Below, piece after piece: positions 1 to 8,173 of a DNA stretch of 64,000 nt; position 1 is the stretch's first letter; the number at the start of each line of letters is the position of its first letter. Origin of the DNA: Corynebacterium ulcerans (lineage in GTDB: Bacteria; Actinomycetota; Actinomycetes; Mycobacteriales; Mycobacteriaceae); assembly GCF_900187135.1 (NCBI RefSeq), contig NZ_LT906443.1, positions 186,001-250,000 on the forward strand, given 5' to 3'. A program made the translations under genes and the position numbers. The notes under the pieces are model-generated. The model was not told the origin of the DNA and ran no database searches. It saw only the letters and a program-made list of their open reading frames with translations.

Positions 1-1020
1 CCAGAGCGCCAGGTTTTTCCCTAGATTCTCCAGCTTCATTGATGCCTGAATAATCGCCTGCGCAGAATGAGACTGCCAAGAACCACCATCCGAGGTAGGT
101 TTGCCCATGTTCACCGAGGTATCCAACAAAAACAGAGTGTCGGTGGGTTGTACAAGAGACGCGGATTCTGGTTTATCGCCACCTTCTGCAGCCTGTGTCT
201 GTAGCGTAGCAAGCACTTCTGCTGCAGTTATAGATTCCAGAGAAGCCTTGTCTGATGGTTTTGTTTCTGCAGCATTGCTGGCTATTGCAGTACCAAAATC
301 TGCGCCTGCCCGGATAGTGTCTTCCTGTACTTTATCCGTTGCATTTAAAGCGACAGAGCGTAATGGCTTAGTCAGACCATCTGCGGGAACAAAAGAGTAA
401 CCAGAAGGAAGATGAGATTCCGCGATTGCAATCGTCTCTGATTGCTGTTGTGTGGCTTCTTCTATAGTCAGATGCAGCGAAGCGCTCAGCGCGGTTTTTG
501 TGGCTTCAACATCGTTTGCATGAAGTTTTGCAGCAACAAGAGCGCTTGCCACTGCATCCGAGCTCACCGGATAAGTAACGTTGGTCGCCGCATCAAATGA
601 ATCGAGTCCAGTTTTACTCGCTACTCCTACCTTGTCCGTGGCAACTGTGGGCCATTCAAGAGTCGCTGGAGAGCGCGAAGCTTTTTTCAATTCTTGGTTT
701 ATTGTGTTATCGGATTCACTACTGAGGTAGACACCGGCTGTCGTGATGTCGTCGCTAAGCTTTGCGACGACACAGTGATCGCGGACAGTACGGCCGGCTT
801 CGTTGTAGGCGTCGATAACCTTTTGAGCAGCACCTTTGTCGCTGGAAGCAACCGGAAGGACTAGTTCGCCCTGGATGCAATCTTTTGCTGCGGAAGTGGA
901 AGAATCCTTGGTGTTCAACCACCATAGAACACCAGAGACAAGGACGATGATCACAACGACAAGACCAATGAGGCCCTTGGACACCGAGTAATTGTTTTTG
1001 CCATCGGAGTGCTTTGCCAC
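1..1020 (-). CDS. Membrane-anchored vWA-domain protein (N-terminal part, truncated by window edge)
   Basis: An open frame of 340 codons starts at a GTG at 1020 and runs off the left edge, so the C-terminus is not seen. The start is set by a strong ribosome site (AGGTGGAGGA) just upstream. Residues about 15-36 form one hydrophobic segment (LIGLVVVIIVLVSGVLWW), so the rest should lie outside the membrane. Residues about 50-270 resemble the solute-binding-like region that precedes vWA domains in actinobacterial proteins; this is inference. Near residue 300 begins TDTLFLLDTSVNM, the usual first strand and MIDAS loop of a von Willebrand A domain. The DxSxS metal motif reads D-T-S-V-N, so the second Ser is Asn. 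Function is unknown; ligand or surface-protein binding is plausible. Confidence 0.75.
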   Translation of the reverse strand, partial: MAKHSDGKNNYSVSKGLIGLVVVIIVLVSGVLWWLNTKDSSTSAAKDCIQGELVLPVASSDKGAAQKVIDAYNEAGRTVRDHCVVAKLSDDITTAGVYLSSESDNTINQELKKASRSPATLEWPTVATDKVGVASKTGLDSFDAATNVTYPVSSDAVASALVAAKLHANDVEATKTALSASLHLTIEEATQQQSETIAIAESHLPSGYSFVPADGLTKPLRSVALNATDKVQEDTIRAGADFGTAIASNAAETKPSDKASLESITAAEVLATLQTQAAEGGDKPESASLVQPTDTLFLLDTSVNMGKPTSDGGSWQSHSAQAIIQASMKLENLGKNLALW

Positions 1021-1057
1021 GGATTCCTCCACCTTTCGAGGTTGCTATCACAGCGCG

Positions 1058-1951
1058 CTATTCAGTCAGTGTAGCGTTCCGAGTCTCTCTAATGACGGCG
1101 ACAAGCCGGTTCCTTAACGGAACTGCCCGTTGTGATAACGCACGTTGCCGCGCTACATATTCGGCTTTTCCTTCAGGCGTTTCGATGGGAACTACTCCTA
1201 GCCCATACTCTCTGCAGTCATATGGTGAGGCTTCCATGTCTAAAATTCGAGCATCCCAAGCAAGCTCAAATGTATCGAGCCATAGTTCTCCGGATACAAG
1301 TGGTCCCAGCTTTGTGGCCCACTTGTATAAATCCATGGCCGCATGAACGCAAGCTCGTTGGTCAAAATTCGGTTGATCCTCACGCGACAAAATAGTGAAG
1401 TTAAGCGGTCTAGCCGGCGGTGTGAAAAAGCGGAAAGCGTCGAAGTGAGTGCATTTGACGGCGCTATTTTCCACCACTTTGTTGGTTTCGTTAGAGCCCA
1501 GACGTAGCGGAAGATCGTGGCGAGGCTGATCAGTTTGGTAGACCATCGCCCATTCGTGTAGTCCGAAACAATCGAAATGTACTGGATTGTCGTTGGTTGA
1601 GACCAATAAATTCTCTATATACGACATGGCTCGACCGCGACGAGACCAAAAAGAACGAACATCTACCGATGTCGAGCGATGCGTTGTCGCGTAGTTTTTC
1701 CATTGCGCATGCGGGGGTATGCAGTCTTTCTCATGAATAAGATGTACACCAAAACCCGGATGCCAGCGCTCCAAGTGCGCTATGCGCACGGGATAGTATT
1801 CAAAAAGAAAATCAAATACAGGATGTTTAGCGCCAGTTTTCCTCCGTATGAGGTGCTCGGCAGTATAGCTACGCGCACGTTCACGGTGCGCGATACTCCG
1901 TGCTTTCCATTCTTCGGGGGCTAGTTGCATGTGAGGCTGTGCCATCATCAT
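1058..1951 (-). CDS. Conserved actinobacterial protein of unknown function
   Basis: This 297-residue protein is soluble: no signal peptide or membrane segment is visible. It is rich in His, Trp, Arg and Tyr, with a striking N-terminal block around residues 40-75 (KHPVFDFLFEYYPVR, then HLERWHPG). I recall that relatives in actinobacterial annotation are sometimes called 3-methyladenine DNA glycosylase. I see no helix-hairpin-helix or other glycosylase motif to support that, so the function is left open. The start ATG (1949-1951) overlaps the stop of the upstream CBS-domain gene by 4 bases, so the two are translationally coupled and in one operon with the CNNM/CBS pair and possibly the helicase. 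Confidence 0.8.
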   Translation of the reverse strand: MMMAQPHMQLAPEEWKARSIAHRERARSYTAEHLIRRKTGAKHPVFDFLFEYYPVRIAHLERWHPGFGVHLIHEKDCIPPHAQWKNYATTHRSTSVDVRSFWSRRGRAMSYIENLLVSTNDNPVHFDCFGLHEWAMVYQTDQPRHDLPLRLGSNETNKVVENSAVKCTHFDAFRFFTPPARPLNFTILSREDQPNFDQRACVHAAMDLYKWATKLGPLVSGELWLDTFELAWDARILDMEASPYDCREYGLGVVPIETPEGKAEYVARQRALSQRAVPLRNRLVAVIRETRNATLTE

Positions 1952-3000
1952 CCCTGTTCATGGGTCCAATCTGAGAAAGTACCTACATATTCCTCGATAA
2001 GGTCTTCTAGCGTAATCACGCCCAGTAACGCCCCTCGGTCGCGGACCTGCGCCATGTGGGCTGATTTTTTATGCATCAGCTGAAGAGCTTCGTCCATCGT
2101 GCCGGTGGCAGCAACGATGGTCAGAGGCCTAATTTCTGAGCGATGGATGATGTGATCGGGTGTATCAGTATCAAAACGGTCCAAAATGTCTTTGACATGG
2201 ACATAACCAATATACGAACCATCTTTACCCATCACAGGGAAACGAGAAAAACCGGTCTCTGCAACGGCTTGTTCAAGATCGCTTAGCTTGGGGCCACGGG
2301 TACCAAAATCGAGGGTTCTTACGCGCGATAATGGGATAAGAGCTTCTTTTATGGAACGGTCTTCCACTCTGAGCGCTTTGTTGAGTCGGGCATGCTCCTC
2401 AGCATCTAGGAAACCTTCTGAGCGTGATTCAGAGATCATCGTGGCCAGTTGATTCGGATCGACGGTGGAATCAAGCTCATCTTTTTGTTCAATGCCAAAA
2501 GCCTTCAACGTGATTCGTGCAAACCAGTTCATCAAAGCTAAGAACGGTCGAGTGATTTGGCAAAAGACAATGAGCGTGGGAATAAGCCACAAGGCAAGTG
2601 TTTCTGGCCCCGCTAACGAGATATTTTTGGGGACCATCTCGCCGAACAAAATATGCAGGAAGGTGATGATGCCTAAGGCGATGACAAATGAGGTGGGGTG
2701 TAAAAGATGCGCAGGTAGTCCTAAGGAAGCAAAAGGTTCTTCGATAAAACGCGCGATGGCCGGTTCAGCTACTTTACCGAGGATCAAGGAACAAATTGTG
2801 ATACCAAACTGGCACGCAGCCAGCATGATAGAGAGGTGCTCGGTGGCATATAGTACCCGTTTTGCCCCAGGCCTTCCTTGCGAAATGAGATTTTCAATGC
2901 GGTCTTTTCTTGAAGAAATCAAAGCAAATTCAGCGGCGACAAAGTAAGCGTTGGCCAACAAGAGAACAACTATCAACACGATAGCGGTGAGAAGATTCAT
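1948..3000 (-). CDS. CNNM/DUF21-CBS membrane protein (short hemolysin-family form)
   Basis: This 350-residue protein has an N-terminal CNNM (DUF21) transmembrane domain, about residues 1-190, with several hydrophobic helices and the family's NAYFVAAEFAL start. A pair of CBS domains follows, about residues 210-340, where adenine nucleotides usually bind. It ends right after the second CBS (DLIEEYVGTFSDW), so it lacks the C-terminal CorC_HlyC domain of its neighbour. The family is linked to magnesium and cobalt homeostasis or efflux; the old name hemolysin is misleading. Its start overlaps the stop of the longer paralogue by one base (TAATG), which suggests coupled translation and perhaps a heteromeric membrane complex; the latter is inference. 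Confidence 0.9.
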   Translation of the reverse strand: MNLLTAIVLIVVLLLANAYFVAAEFALISSRKDRIENLISQGRPGAKRVLYATEHLSIMLAACQFGITICSLILGKVAEPAIARFIEEPFASLGLPAHLLHPTSFVIALGIITFLHILFGEMVPKNISLAGPETLALWLIPTLIVFCQITRPFLALMNWFARITLKAFGIEQKDELDSTVDPNQLATMISESRSEGFLDAEEHARLNKALRVEDRSIKEALIPLSRVRTLDFGTRGPKLSDLEQAVAETGFSRFPVMGKDGSYIGYVHVKDILDRFDTDTPDHIIHRSEIRPLTIVAATGTMDEALQLMHKKSAHMAQVRDRGALLGVITLEDLIEEYVGTFSDWTHEQG

Positions 3001-4400
3001 TAGTTCTCCTCCTCTTGCGCGCTAGTAAAACGAGCGGCTTCCTCGTCTGTGACAGGGGAGAGAATCACTCTATCTACTCGTCTATCTTCCATAACAGTTA
3101 CTTTGGCTATCCATCGCCCGTTGTAGCCAGACTCAAACTCGGCAAGGAACGGATTATCACTTTCAGGTGCAAGAATCTCATCATTAACTTTTGGTATGCG
3201 TCCCAGAACGCACATGACTAAGCCTCCGAGAGTTTCATAGGGACCTTCCGGTGCAAAATAGCCGACCTTTTCAGCTAGTTCATCGAGTCTAACCAGTCCG
3301 GATACTTCCCAACTAGAACCAAAGCGCTGGAAATCTCGTTCAGATTCTTCATCGTCATGTTCGTCGTAGACTTCTCCCAGAATCTCTTCAACCACATCTT
3401 CGATCGTGATGAGCCCCGCAGTGCCGCCGTATTCATCGGCAACCAAAATGATTTGGGAGCCGGCTGATCTGACGGCATTAAGAACAGAGTCGCCGTCAAG
3501 GCTTGCTGGAATTATGGGAACGGGTCGAGCCAATGAACCTAAAAGAACGGAGTGACGCTGATCTTTGGGAACGGAAAAAGCATCTTTAAAATGAACGACG
3601 CCGATCGTGTCATCAAGATCACCTCGGATAACGGGGAAACGAGAATGCCCGGTTTCAATGGCAAGATTGATCAAATCAATAACAGTAGAGTCTTCGCTGA
3701 GCGTCTCTACCGTTGACCGAGGGGTCATGAGTTCTTCGGCGGTGGTCTCACCAAACTTCAGAGACCTGTCTAGGACCAGGGCCGTATTTTCATCTATGTC
3801 GCCTGTTTCCGCGGAACTACGAACTAATGCCGTCAACTCTTGAGTTGATCTGGCTGTGGCCAGCTCATCGGCTGGCTCAATGCCTAGCTTACGCACTGTC
3901 CAGTTTGCTGACTTGTTTAATGCGTTGATGAAGCCTTTAAAGACGGTATTGAATGCATTGACAGGACCAACGACATGTCGTGCTGTACCGAGCGGATTAG
4001 TGATCGCAATGTTTTTGGGGACTAACTCACCGAAAACCATAGACAGCAGAGTTGCGATGACAAGTGCTAAGACTAGAGCGACCGCAGTGCTCGCAGTATG
4101 CGGTAGCCCGAAGAACGCCAAAAGAGGCGTGAGAAACTTAGCCAGGACAGGCTCTGCCAAATAGCCTGTGGCTAGTGTCGTGATTGTGATGCCAAGCTGT
4201 GCACCAGAAAGAACGAAAGAGAGATTTTGATAGTCCCGCTGAACCGCCAGTGACTTCTTATCTCCGCGTTCACGTACGTCGTTCTCGATTGTCGAGCGTT
4301 CGAGGCCAGTGAGCGCAAACTCAACCGCAACGAATAAGCCGGTGCTTGCTGTTAGAAGCACAAAACCAAAAAGTGAAAGGATACTTATCAATATGTCCAT
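3000..4400 (-). CDS. CNNM-CBS-CorC_HlyC membrane protein (full-length hemolysin-family form)
   Basis: This 466-residue protein has the full family architecture. A CNNM transmembrane domain covers about residues 1-200 (FVAVEFALTGLERS near the N-terminus, FGELVPKNIAITNP near 125). Two CBS domains cover about 215-340, ending in the typical EYGGTAGLITIEDVVEEI. The CorC_HlyC domain lies in about 360-450. It probably acts in divalent cation transport or its control at the cytoplasmic membrane. It starts 15 bases after the helicase stop and overlaps the shorter paralogue by one base, so all are probably co-transcribed. No clear ribosome site precedes the ATG, in keeping with coupling to the upstream gene. 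Confidence 0.92.
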   Translation of the reverse strand: MDILISILSLFGFVLLTASTGLFVAVEFALTGLERSTIENDVRERGDKKSLAVQRDYQNLSFVLSGAQLGITITTLATGYLAEPVLAKFLTPLLAFFGLPHTASTAVALVLALVIATLLSMVFGELVPKNIAITNPLGTARHVVGPVNAFNTVFKGFINALNKSANWTVRKLGIEPADELATARSTQELTALVRSSAETGDIDENTALVLDRSLKFGETTAEELMTPRSTVETLSEDSTVIDLINLAIETGHSRFPVIRGDLDDTIGVVHFKDAFSVPKDQRHSVLLGSLARPVPIIPASLDGDSVLNAVRSAGSQIILVADEYGGTAGLITIEDVVEEILGEVYDEHDDEESERDFQRFGSSWEVSGLVRLDELAEKVGYFAPEGPYETLGGLVMCVLGRIPKVNDEILAPESDNPFLAEFESGYNGRWIAKVTVMEDRRVDRVILSPVTDEEAARFTSAQEEEN

Positions 4401-4415
4401 TGTTAGATGCGGGGA

Positions 4416-5768
4416 TTAGCTCCGCCCACCGCGTTGTCCATCTTTCTTATTCTTTCCTCTAAAACTTGTTGTACCACCACGAGTTTTAGAGGACGTACGT
4501 TGTTGTTGGGGCCGCCTACGACGTGCCGCATTGTTTCTTGTTGATTGTGACCCTTTTTGCCGCTGTTGTGGCTGTGCCGCACCGAACGGGGGTAAAGGCG
4601 CTCCCGTAATTTTTTGCGCTCCAGTGATACGCACTAGTTCCGGGGAGTTAGCTGAAACTTCCAGAAACTCTGCGTCCACACCAGCTTTCTGTAGGAGCGT
4701 GTCTACTTCCTGTATCTGTTCTTCCATGACAAGGGTGACCACTGTTCCGGAAGAACCTGCTCTTGCCGTGCGCCCTGCGCGGTGTAGATAGGCTTTGTGC
4801 TCTGCTGGAGGATCGACATGGACAACGAGGTCGACGTCTCCGATGTCTATTCCACGGGCTGCTATGTCTGTAGCCACCAAAACCGGTACAGAGCCATCGG
4901 AAAAACCCGCTATGGCATTTGTGCGTGTGTTTTGGCCTTTATCGCCGTGAATACCGACGGCGTTAATACCGATGCGTCGTAGCTTTTTCACTTGGCGATC
5001 CACACCGTGTTTGGTCCGCATAAACATAATTGTTTTTCCGCTACGCCCTGCAATACTCAGAACGACGTCATTACGGGCATCTCGGTCACCCACGTGCAAA
5101 CGGTAATGCGTCATCGTGTCCACGGCAGCGGCTACTTCCGCAGTGGAATGTGTTACAGGATCATGCATGAAGCGCTCAACAAGCTTATTGACGTCGCCGT
5201 CTAGGGTCGCGGAAAAGAGTAAACGCTGAGCATTGCTGGGCGTGAGATTGAGGAGTTTAAGGACTTGCGGAAGAAAACCCATATCTGCCATCTGATCAGC
5301 CTCGTCGAGAGTGGTGATCAGGACTTTATCAAGGAAGAGCTTCTTATTGTTCACAAGATCCTGTGCGCGTCCTGGTGTTGCCACCAAAATATCAACAGGA
5401 GCCGCGAGCGCAGTGATATGGCGATTAATGTTGACGCCGCCAACAACATCAAGGAGCCTGAGCCCCAAGGCTGCAGCGGGTTCGTCGAGACGCTCACGTA
5501 CTTGGGCTGCCAATTCTCTTGTAGGGACGAGAATCAGACCACGGGGATGACCCGGAACCGAGGCTCCTGTTTTAGCTAGGGCCGCGATCATGGGAAGACC
5601 GAAGGTGAAGGTTTTCCCCGAACCAGTGGGGCCACGCCCAAGAACATCTCGCCCTTTTAGAGCGTCTGGGATTGCAGCCTCTTGGATAGGAAACGGTGTG
5701 GTTATTCCTTGGCGATTGAGCACATGGACGATGGACACCGGCAATCCGAGGTCGGAGAATGAAGTCAT
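4416..5768 (-). CDS. DEAD-box RNA helicase
   Basis: This 450-residue ATP-dependent RNA helicase probably remodels RNA or ribosomal intermediates. The Q motif is near residue 24-29 (PFPIQ), the Walker A motif at about 46-53 (GPTGSGKT), and motif Ia is PTRELAAQ. Motif II is DEAD within TLDEADQMADMG, motif III is SAT, and motif VI is HRAGRTARAG. After about residue 385 comes a low-complexity, very basic tail rich in Gln, Arg, Ser and Gly, as in RhlE/CsdA-like helicases where it binds RNA. It is the first gene of a likely minus-strand run with the CBS proteins. A long hairpin at 5805-5873 separates it from gnd, so it should have its own promoter. The exact paralogue name cannot be assigned. Confidence 0.93.
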   Translation of the reverse strand: MTSFSDLGLPVSIVHVLNRQGITTPFPIQEAAIPDALKGRDVLGRGPTGSGKTFTFGLPMIAALAKTGASVPGHPRGLILVPTRELAAQVRERLDEPAAALGLRLLDVVGGVNINRHITALAAPVDILVATPGRAQDLVNNKKLFLDKVLITTLDEADQMADMGFLPQVLKLLNLTPSNAQRLLFSATLDGDVNKLVERFMHDPVTHSTAEVAAAVDTMTHYRLHVGDRDARNDVVLSIAGRSGKTIMFMRTKHGVDRQVKKLRRIGINAVGIHGDKGQNTRTNAIAGFSDGSVPVLVATDIAARGIDIGDVDLVVHVDPPAEHKAYLHRAGRTARAGSSGTVVTLVMEEQIQEVDTLLQKAGVDAEFLEVSANSPELVRITGAQKITGAPLPPFGAAQPQQRQKGSQSTRNNAARRRRPQQQRTSSKTRGGTTSFRGKNKKDGQRGGRS

Positions 5769-5804
5769 TGTATTGAGTGTAGCCTGCGGCGAGGATTTAA
5801 CTGA

Positions 5805-5873
5805 TTTTGCAGCAAACGCACCTGCTGCTTGCCGCCTACTGCGACATAGAACAGGTGCGTTGTCCCTGCAAAA
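5805..5873. terminator. Long inverted repeat after gnd
   Basis: A two-part stem: an outer pair TTTTGCAG/CTGCAAAA and an inner 10-bp pair AACGCACCTG/CAGGTGCGTT around a loop of about 27 bases. It lies between the stop of gnd and the helicase start, so it most likely ends gnd transcription. No pure T run is seen beyond the outer arm. Confidence 0.65.
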
Positions 5874-5889
5874 ATACGTTTAGATAGCT

Positions 5890-7347
5890 TTAAGACGTTT
5901 CGATCTCGCTACGGTCGCCGGACCATTGCGTATGGAAGGTGCCCTCTTTATCAACGCGCTTGTATGTGTGTGCGCCGAAGAAGTCACGTTGTCCCTGGAT
6001 AAGGGCCGCAGGAAGGCGCTCTGCACGAAGCGAATCGTAGTAAGAAAGCGAAGAAGCGAAAACCGGAACGGGAAGTCCTAGCTGTGTGGCCGTGATAACG
6101 ACTCGACGCCATGAATCCAGAAGACCACCAAGCTCAGCCTTGAAATAGGGGTCCAAGAGAAGAGAAGGCAGAGCAGGATCTGCGTCGTAGGCCTCACGGA
6201 TACGGTTGAGGAATTTCGCCCGGATAATGCATCCGCCGCGCCAGATTGTGGCTAGGTCACGAGGATCGACAGACCAGTTGTGTTCTTCAGAGCCAGCCTG
6301 AATCTCATCAAATCCCTGAGCGTAAGCAACAAGTTTAGAAGCGTAGAGTGCCCGGCGAACGTCTTCGACGAATGTCTCTTTGTCCGTTCCCAGCTCATCG
6401 AGCGTAAGAAGCGTTCCGGAGGGGAGGCTACCGATGGTCGCAGCGCGTTGTTCAGCTGCGCCAGAGAGAGCGCGAGCAAAAACGGCTTCTCCAATGCCGG
6501 TTACGGGGATACCCAGATCGAGGGCAGCCTTTACAGTCCAGCGACCCGTTCCTTTTTGCCCGGCAGCATCGACGATGACGTCGATAAGCGGCTGTCCAGT
6601 TTCTGCGTCAACCTGGGACAGTACCTCAGCGGTGATTTCAATGAGGTATGAGTCAAGATCACCCTTGTTCCAGGTCTTGAAAACCTCAGCGATTTCCGCA
6701 GGCTCCATATCTGCCGCATAGCGCAGAAGCTGATAGGCCTCGCCGATAACCTGCATGTCGGCATATTCGATTCCATTATGAACCATCTTGACAAAGTGTC
6801 CTGCGCCATCTGGGCCGATATGAGTTACGCAAGGCGTGCCATCGACGACAGCAGAGATAGATTCCAGGAGAGGTCCTAGTGCATCCCATGACTCTGCAGG
6901 ACCACCTGGCATGATGGAGGGACCGTTAAGGGCGCCTTCCTCGCCGCCTGAAATGCCTGCGCCGACAAAGTTGAGCCCGCGCTCGGCGATGTCTTTTTCT
7001 CGGCGAATTGTATCCGTATACAAGGCGTTGCCACCGTCGATGATGATGTCGCCTGGTTCCATGGCGTCTGCAAGTTGGTTGATTACAGCGTCAGTCGCGG
7101 GACCTGCCTGGACCATGATGATCGCCCGGCGCGGTTTTTCCAACGAGGCAACGAAGTCCTCAATTGTCTCTGAGGGGATGAAGTTTCCTTCAGAACCGTG
7201 TTCCTGCATCAACGTGTGGGTCTTTGCGGAGCTGCGGTTATAGACAGCTACGGTGTGTCCCTTATGTGCAAAGTTGCGGGCGAGATTTGAACCCATCACC
7301 GCAAGTCCGACAACGCCGATGTGTGCCAAGTTGGATTGATCAGTCAT
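5890..7347 (-). CDS. gnd: 6-phosphogluconate dehydrogenase, decarboxylating
   Basis: It oxidises and decarboxylates 6-phosphogluconate to ribulose 5-phosphate with NADP, in the oxidative pentose phosphate pathway of the cytosol. The Rossmann motif GVVGLAVMGSNLA follows the N-terminus. The substrate and catalytic region includes GISGGEEGA, HFVKMVHNGIEYADMQ (catalytic Lys) and the C-terminal RDFFGAHTYKR block. The frame is open back to 7395, but those extra 16 residues do not resemble the family. The ATG at 7347 (MTDQSN...) gives 485 residues, the usual length, and is preferred. Only a weak ribosome site is seen. It stands alone between a downstream hairpin and the divergent thioesterase gene. 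Confidence 0.96.
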   Translation of the reverse strand: MTDQSNLAHIGVVGLAVMGSNLARNFAHKGHTVAVYNRSSAKTHTLMQEHGSEGNFIPSETIEDFVASLEKPRRAIIMVQAGPATDAVINQLADAMEPGDIIIDGGNALYTDTIRREKDIAERGLNFVGAGISGGEEGALNGPSIMPGGPAESWDALGPLLESISAVVDGTPCVTHIGPDGAGHFVKMVHNGIEYADMQVIGEAYQLLRYAADMEPAEIAEVFKTWNKGDLDSYLIEITAEVLSQVDAETGQPLIDVIVDAAGQKGTGRWTVKAALDLGIPVTGIGEAVFARALSGAAEQRAATIGSLPSGTLLTLDELGTDKETFVEDVRRALYASKLVAYAQGFDEIQAGSEEHNWSVDPRDLATIWRGGCIIRAKFLNRIREAYDADPALPSLLLDPYFKAELGGLLDSWRRVVITATQLGLPVPVFASSLSYYDSLRAERLPAALIQGQRDFFGAHTYKRVDKEGTFHTQWSGDRSEIETS

Positions 7348-7535
7348 AACATCAGAGGATACCCCGAGGGTGAGGAAAGGACACAACAGCGCCATGTAGA
7401 GGGATTCTCAACTTGGAAAATCGGAGGAAGGGGAGAGGTACAGATTTGTGGCTGGTCACGAGAAGAAGATTATGCACAGTCACGCCCATTATTTTGTCTG
7501 TTTGGTTGCTTTGTGATGGATCTCTATCCGTTTTT

Positions 7536-7551
7536 CTGTCCGATCGGACAG
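7536..7551. promoter_or_regulatory. Perfect 16-bp palindrome, candidate operator
   Basis: CTGTCCGATCGGACAG is a perfect palindrome in the 246-base divergent space between gnd and the thioesterase gene. It lies 42 bases before the thioesterase ATG, just upstream of the predicted -35 region, where a TetR-type regulator could bind. No regulator gene is adjacent. Confidence 0.4.
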
Positions 7552-7580
7552 TAGGGACTGCGGATAGCTCATGAATCGGT

Positions 7581-7586
7581 TAGATT
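7581..7586 (+). promoter_or_regulatory. -10 box of a probable leaderless promoter (thioesterase)
   Basis: TAGATT is followed by exactly 7 bases and the ATG at 7594. That places the transcription start at or next to the start codon. No ribosome site precedes the ATG, which fits a leaderless mRNA. The -35 is not recognisable. Confidence 0.5.
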
Positions 7587-7593
7587 AGGGCGT

Positions 7594-8091
7594 ATGGGCA
7601 ACGGAACAAAAATGCTGGAAATGCTCAAGGGACTCAACCAGTGCGGTTTGAGCATTGAGCAGCTTGATGAATTTAATTCTCTCAGCGAGGGTTTCAGCAA
7701 AACACTCGGGCTACGTTTTACAGAAATAACGCCGCAGTCGGTGAAAGCAGAGCTACCGGTCAGTGATGCTCACTTGCAGGTTTCTGGGATGGTCAACGGA
7801 GGAGTCTATTCGTCGCTAGCGGAAACTGTCGGGTCGGTAGCTGGAGTTATTGCGGCTAACGGGAAACTCGTTGTCGGAGCTAATTGCACGACTGATTTTC
7901 TGGGAACAGTAAGCGCAGGGGTCATTGATGTGGATGCACACGTCATCCACCCAGGACGTACCAGCCAATTGATAGGGATTGACCTGTATCACCGGCACAA
8001 GCTGGTGGCGCGGGCGACTCTTCGCACAATTGTTATCACGCCACAGCCTGAAGCCCCCAAGAAAGACAAGTTCAATATCAGCGCAGACTGA
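7594..8091 (+). CDS. PaaI-type hotdog-fold thioesterase
   Basis: This 165-residue protein is likely an acyl-CoA thioesterase of the PaaI/YdiI (4HBT) family. The core hotdog helix is seen at about residues 66-90 (GMVNGGVYSSLAETVGSVAG), where the usual HGG is replaced by NGG. It is followed by GANCTTDFLGTVSAG, then the final strands. About 30 extra N-terminal residues precede the hotdog domain. The substrate is not evident; 1,4-dihydroxy-2-naphthoyl-CoA (menaquinone synthesis) is a common role for this family but is only a guess here. The gene is alone on the plus strand, divergent from gnd, with a probable leaderless start and a palindrome upstream. Confidence 0.85.
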   Translation: MGNGTKMLEMLKGLNQCGLSIEQLDEFNSLSEGFSKTLGLRFTEITPQSVKAELPVSDAHLQVSGMVNGGVYSSLAETVGSVAGVIAANGKLVVGANCTTDFLGTVSAGVIDVDAHVIHPGRTSQLIGIDLYHRHKLVARATLRTIVITPQPEAPKKDKFNISAD

Positions 8092-8125
8092 TATTTCTCG
8101 ATGCGTCGATAAGCATGAAGCGACA

Positions 8126-8173
8126 GGCTAGAAAAGTAGCTGGCGGATGAGCTAGTCACTTATTTTTCTAGCC
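8126..8173. terminator. Inverted repeat between convergent thioesterase and corA genes
   Basis: An outer pair GGCTAGAAAA/TTTTCTAGCC encloses an inner pair TAGCT/AGCTA. The right arm covers the last bases of corA. It probably ends transcription from both sides. Confidence 0.5.
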
